Assembly (NCBI GenBank): GCA_037577475.1
Contig: CM075187.1
Location: 22,226,810 to 22,290,809, forward strand
Length of the DNA stretch: 64,000 bases
DNA from: Chaunax sp. Z400
Taxonomy: Eukaryota > Chordata > Actinopteri > Lophiiformes > Chaunacidae
Direction: 5' to 3'
Shown here: piece by piece, positions 63,900 through 64,000 of the stretch
How positions within the stretch are numbered: position 1 is the first letter of the stretch
Layout: each line of letters begins with the position of its first letter
The notes under the pieces: generated by a model
Told to the model about the DNA's origin: nothing
What the model saw: the letters and a program-made list of their open reading frames with translations, nothing else
The model's database searches: none
Made by a program: the position numbers and the translations under genes

Positions 63900-64000
63900 T
63901 GCCCCTTCTCACTGGAATCATTTACAGAAGGAGCTGAAGGTCTGAAGCTGTCCGAACTCGTTACTTTGGGGGAATTTAAGTCTATTTTGAAGGATTGAGA
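63900..64000 (+). pseudogene. LINE reverse-transcriptase C-terminal relic
   Basis: It reads HWNHLQKELK, then after an apparent 8-base duplication (ctgaaggt/ctgaag) KLSELVTLGEFKSILKD and a stop. A 'WNxLQ..LK...L..L..FK..L' end is typical of fish non-LTR elements of the Rex/L2 side. The frame is broken, so it is not functional. The window cuts it. Confidence 0.5.

Overview
The window is vertebrate nuclear DNA, almost certainly from a spiny-rayed teleost fish. Genes are split by GT-AG introns. It contains an intronless UDP-glucuronosyltransferase of the fish UGT5 type, long (CA)n and (GATA/GACA)n tracts, Tc1-like relics, and interspersed repeats whose consensus I recognise from acanthomorph genomes. 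No operon-type organisation, CRISPR array or bacterial signal is present.

Left part (1-28.4 kb): an SH2D3C-type (NSP/CHAT/SHEP1) adaptor gene lies on the minus strand. I rebuilt 11 coding exons (26970 down to 1336) whose splice phases agree at every junction. They give an SH2 domain followed by a Cdc25-like Cas-binding domain, ending in a normal stop. Two alternative first coding exons fit in phase: a 13-base one at 28362-28374 (long form, about 887 aa) and a 59-base one at 24833-24891 (short form, about 655 aa). This resembles the long and short forms of mammalian SH2D3C. Inside the 6-kb intron 5805-11814, on the opposite strand, sits a complete single-exon UGT gene (9605-11185, 526 aa), which is a nested gene.

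Middle part (28.4-47.6 kb): no gene that I can support. It is a graveyard of mobile DNA. It holds a full-length copy and several fragments of one AT-rich MITE-like family, two decayed Tc1-like copies (one apparently inserted into a MITE copy), an L1/Tx1-type LINE ORF2 tail, other LINE tails, and many microsatellites.

Right-centre (47.6-50.5 kb): a compact nine-exon HIPK-like protein kinase gene on the minus strand (623 aa, all phases consistent). Its activation loop lacks the family tyrosine, and an arginine-rich C-terminal tail is encoded by an AGG/CTC microsatellite.

Right part (50.5-64 kb): mostly gene-poor repeats, including a four-unit 52-bp higher-order GATA/GACA repeat. A CpG-rich promoter with an NRF1-type palindrome and a probable non-coding first exon of a plus-strand gene lies at about 61.4-61.73 kb. 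The rest of that gene lies beyond the window. The window ends in a LINE relic.

All calls come from reading the sequence and from remembered family features. No database search was run.
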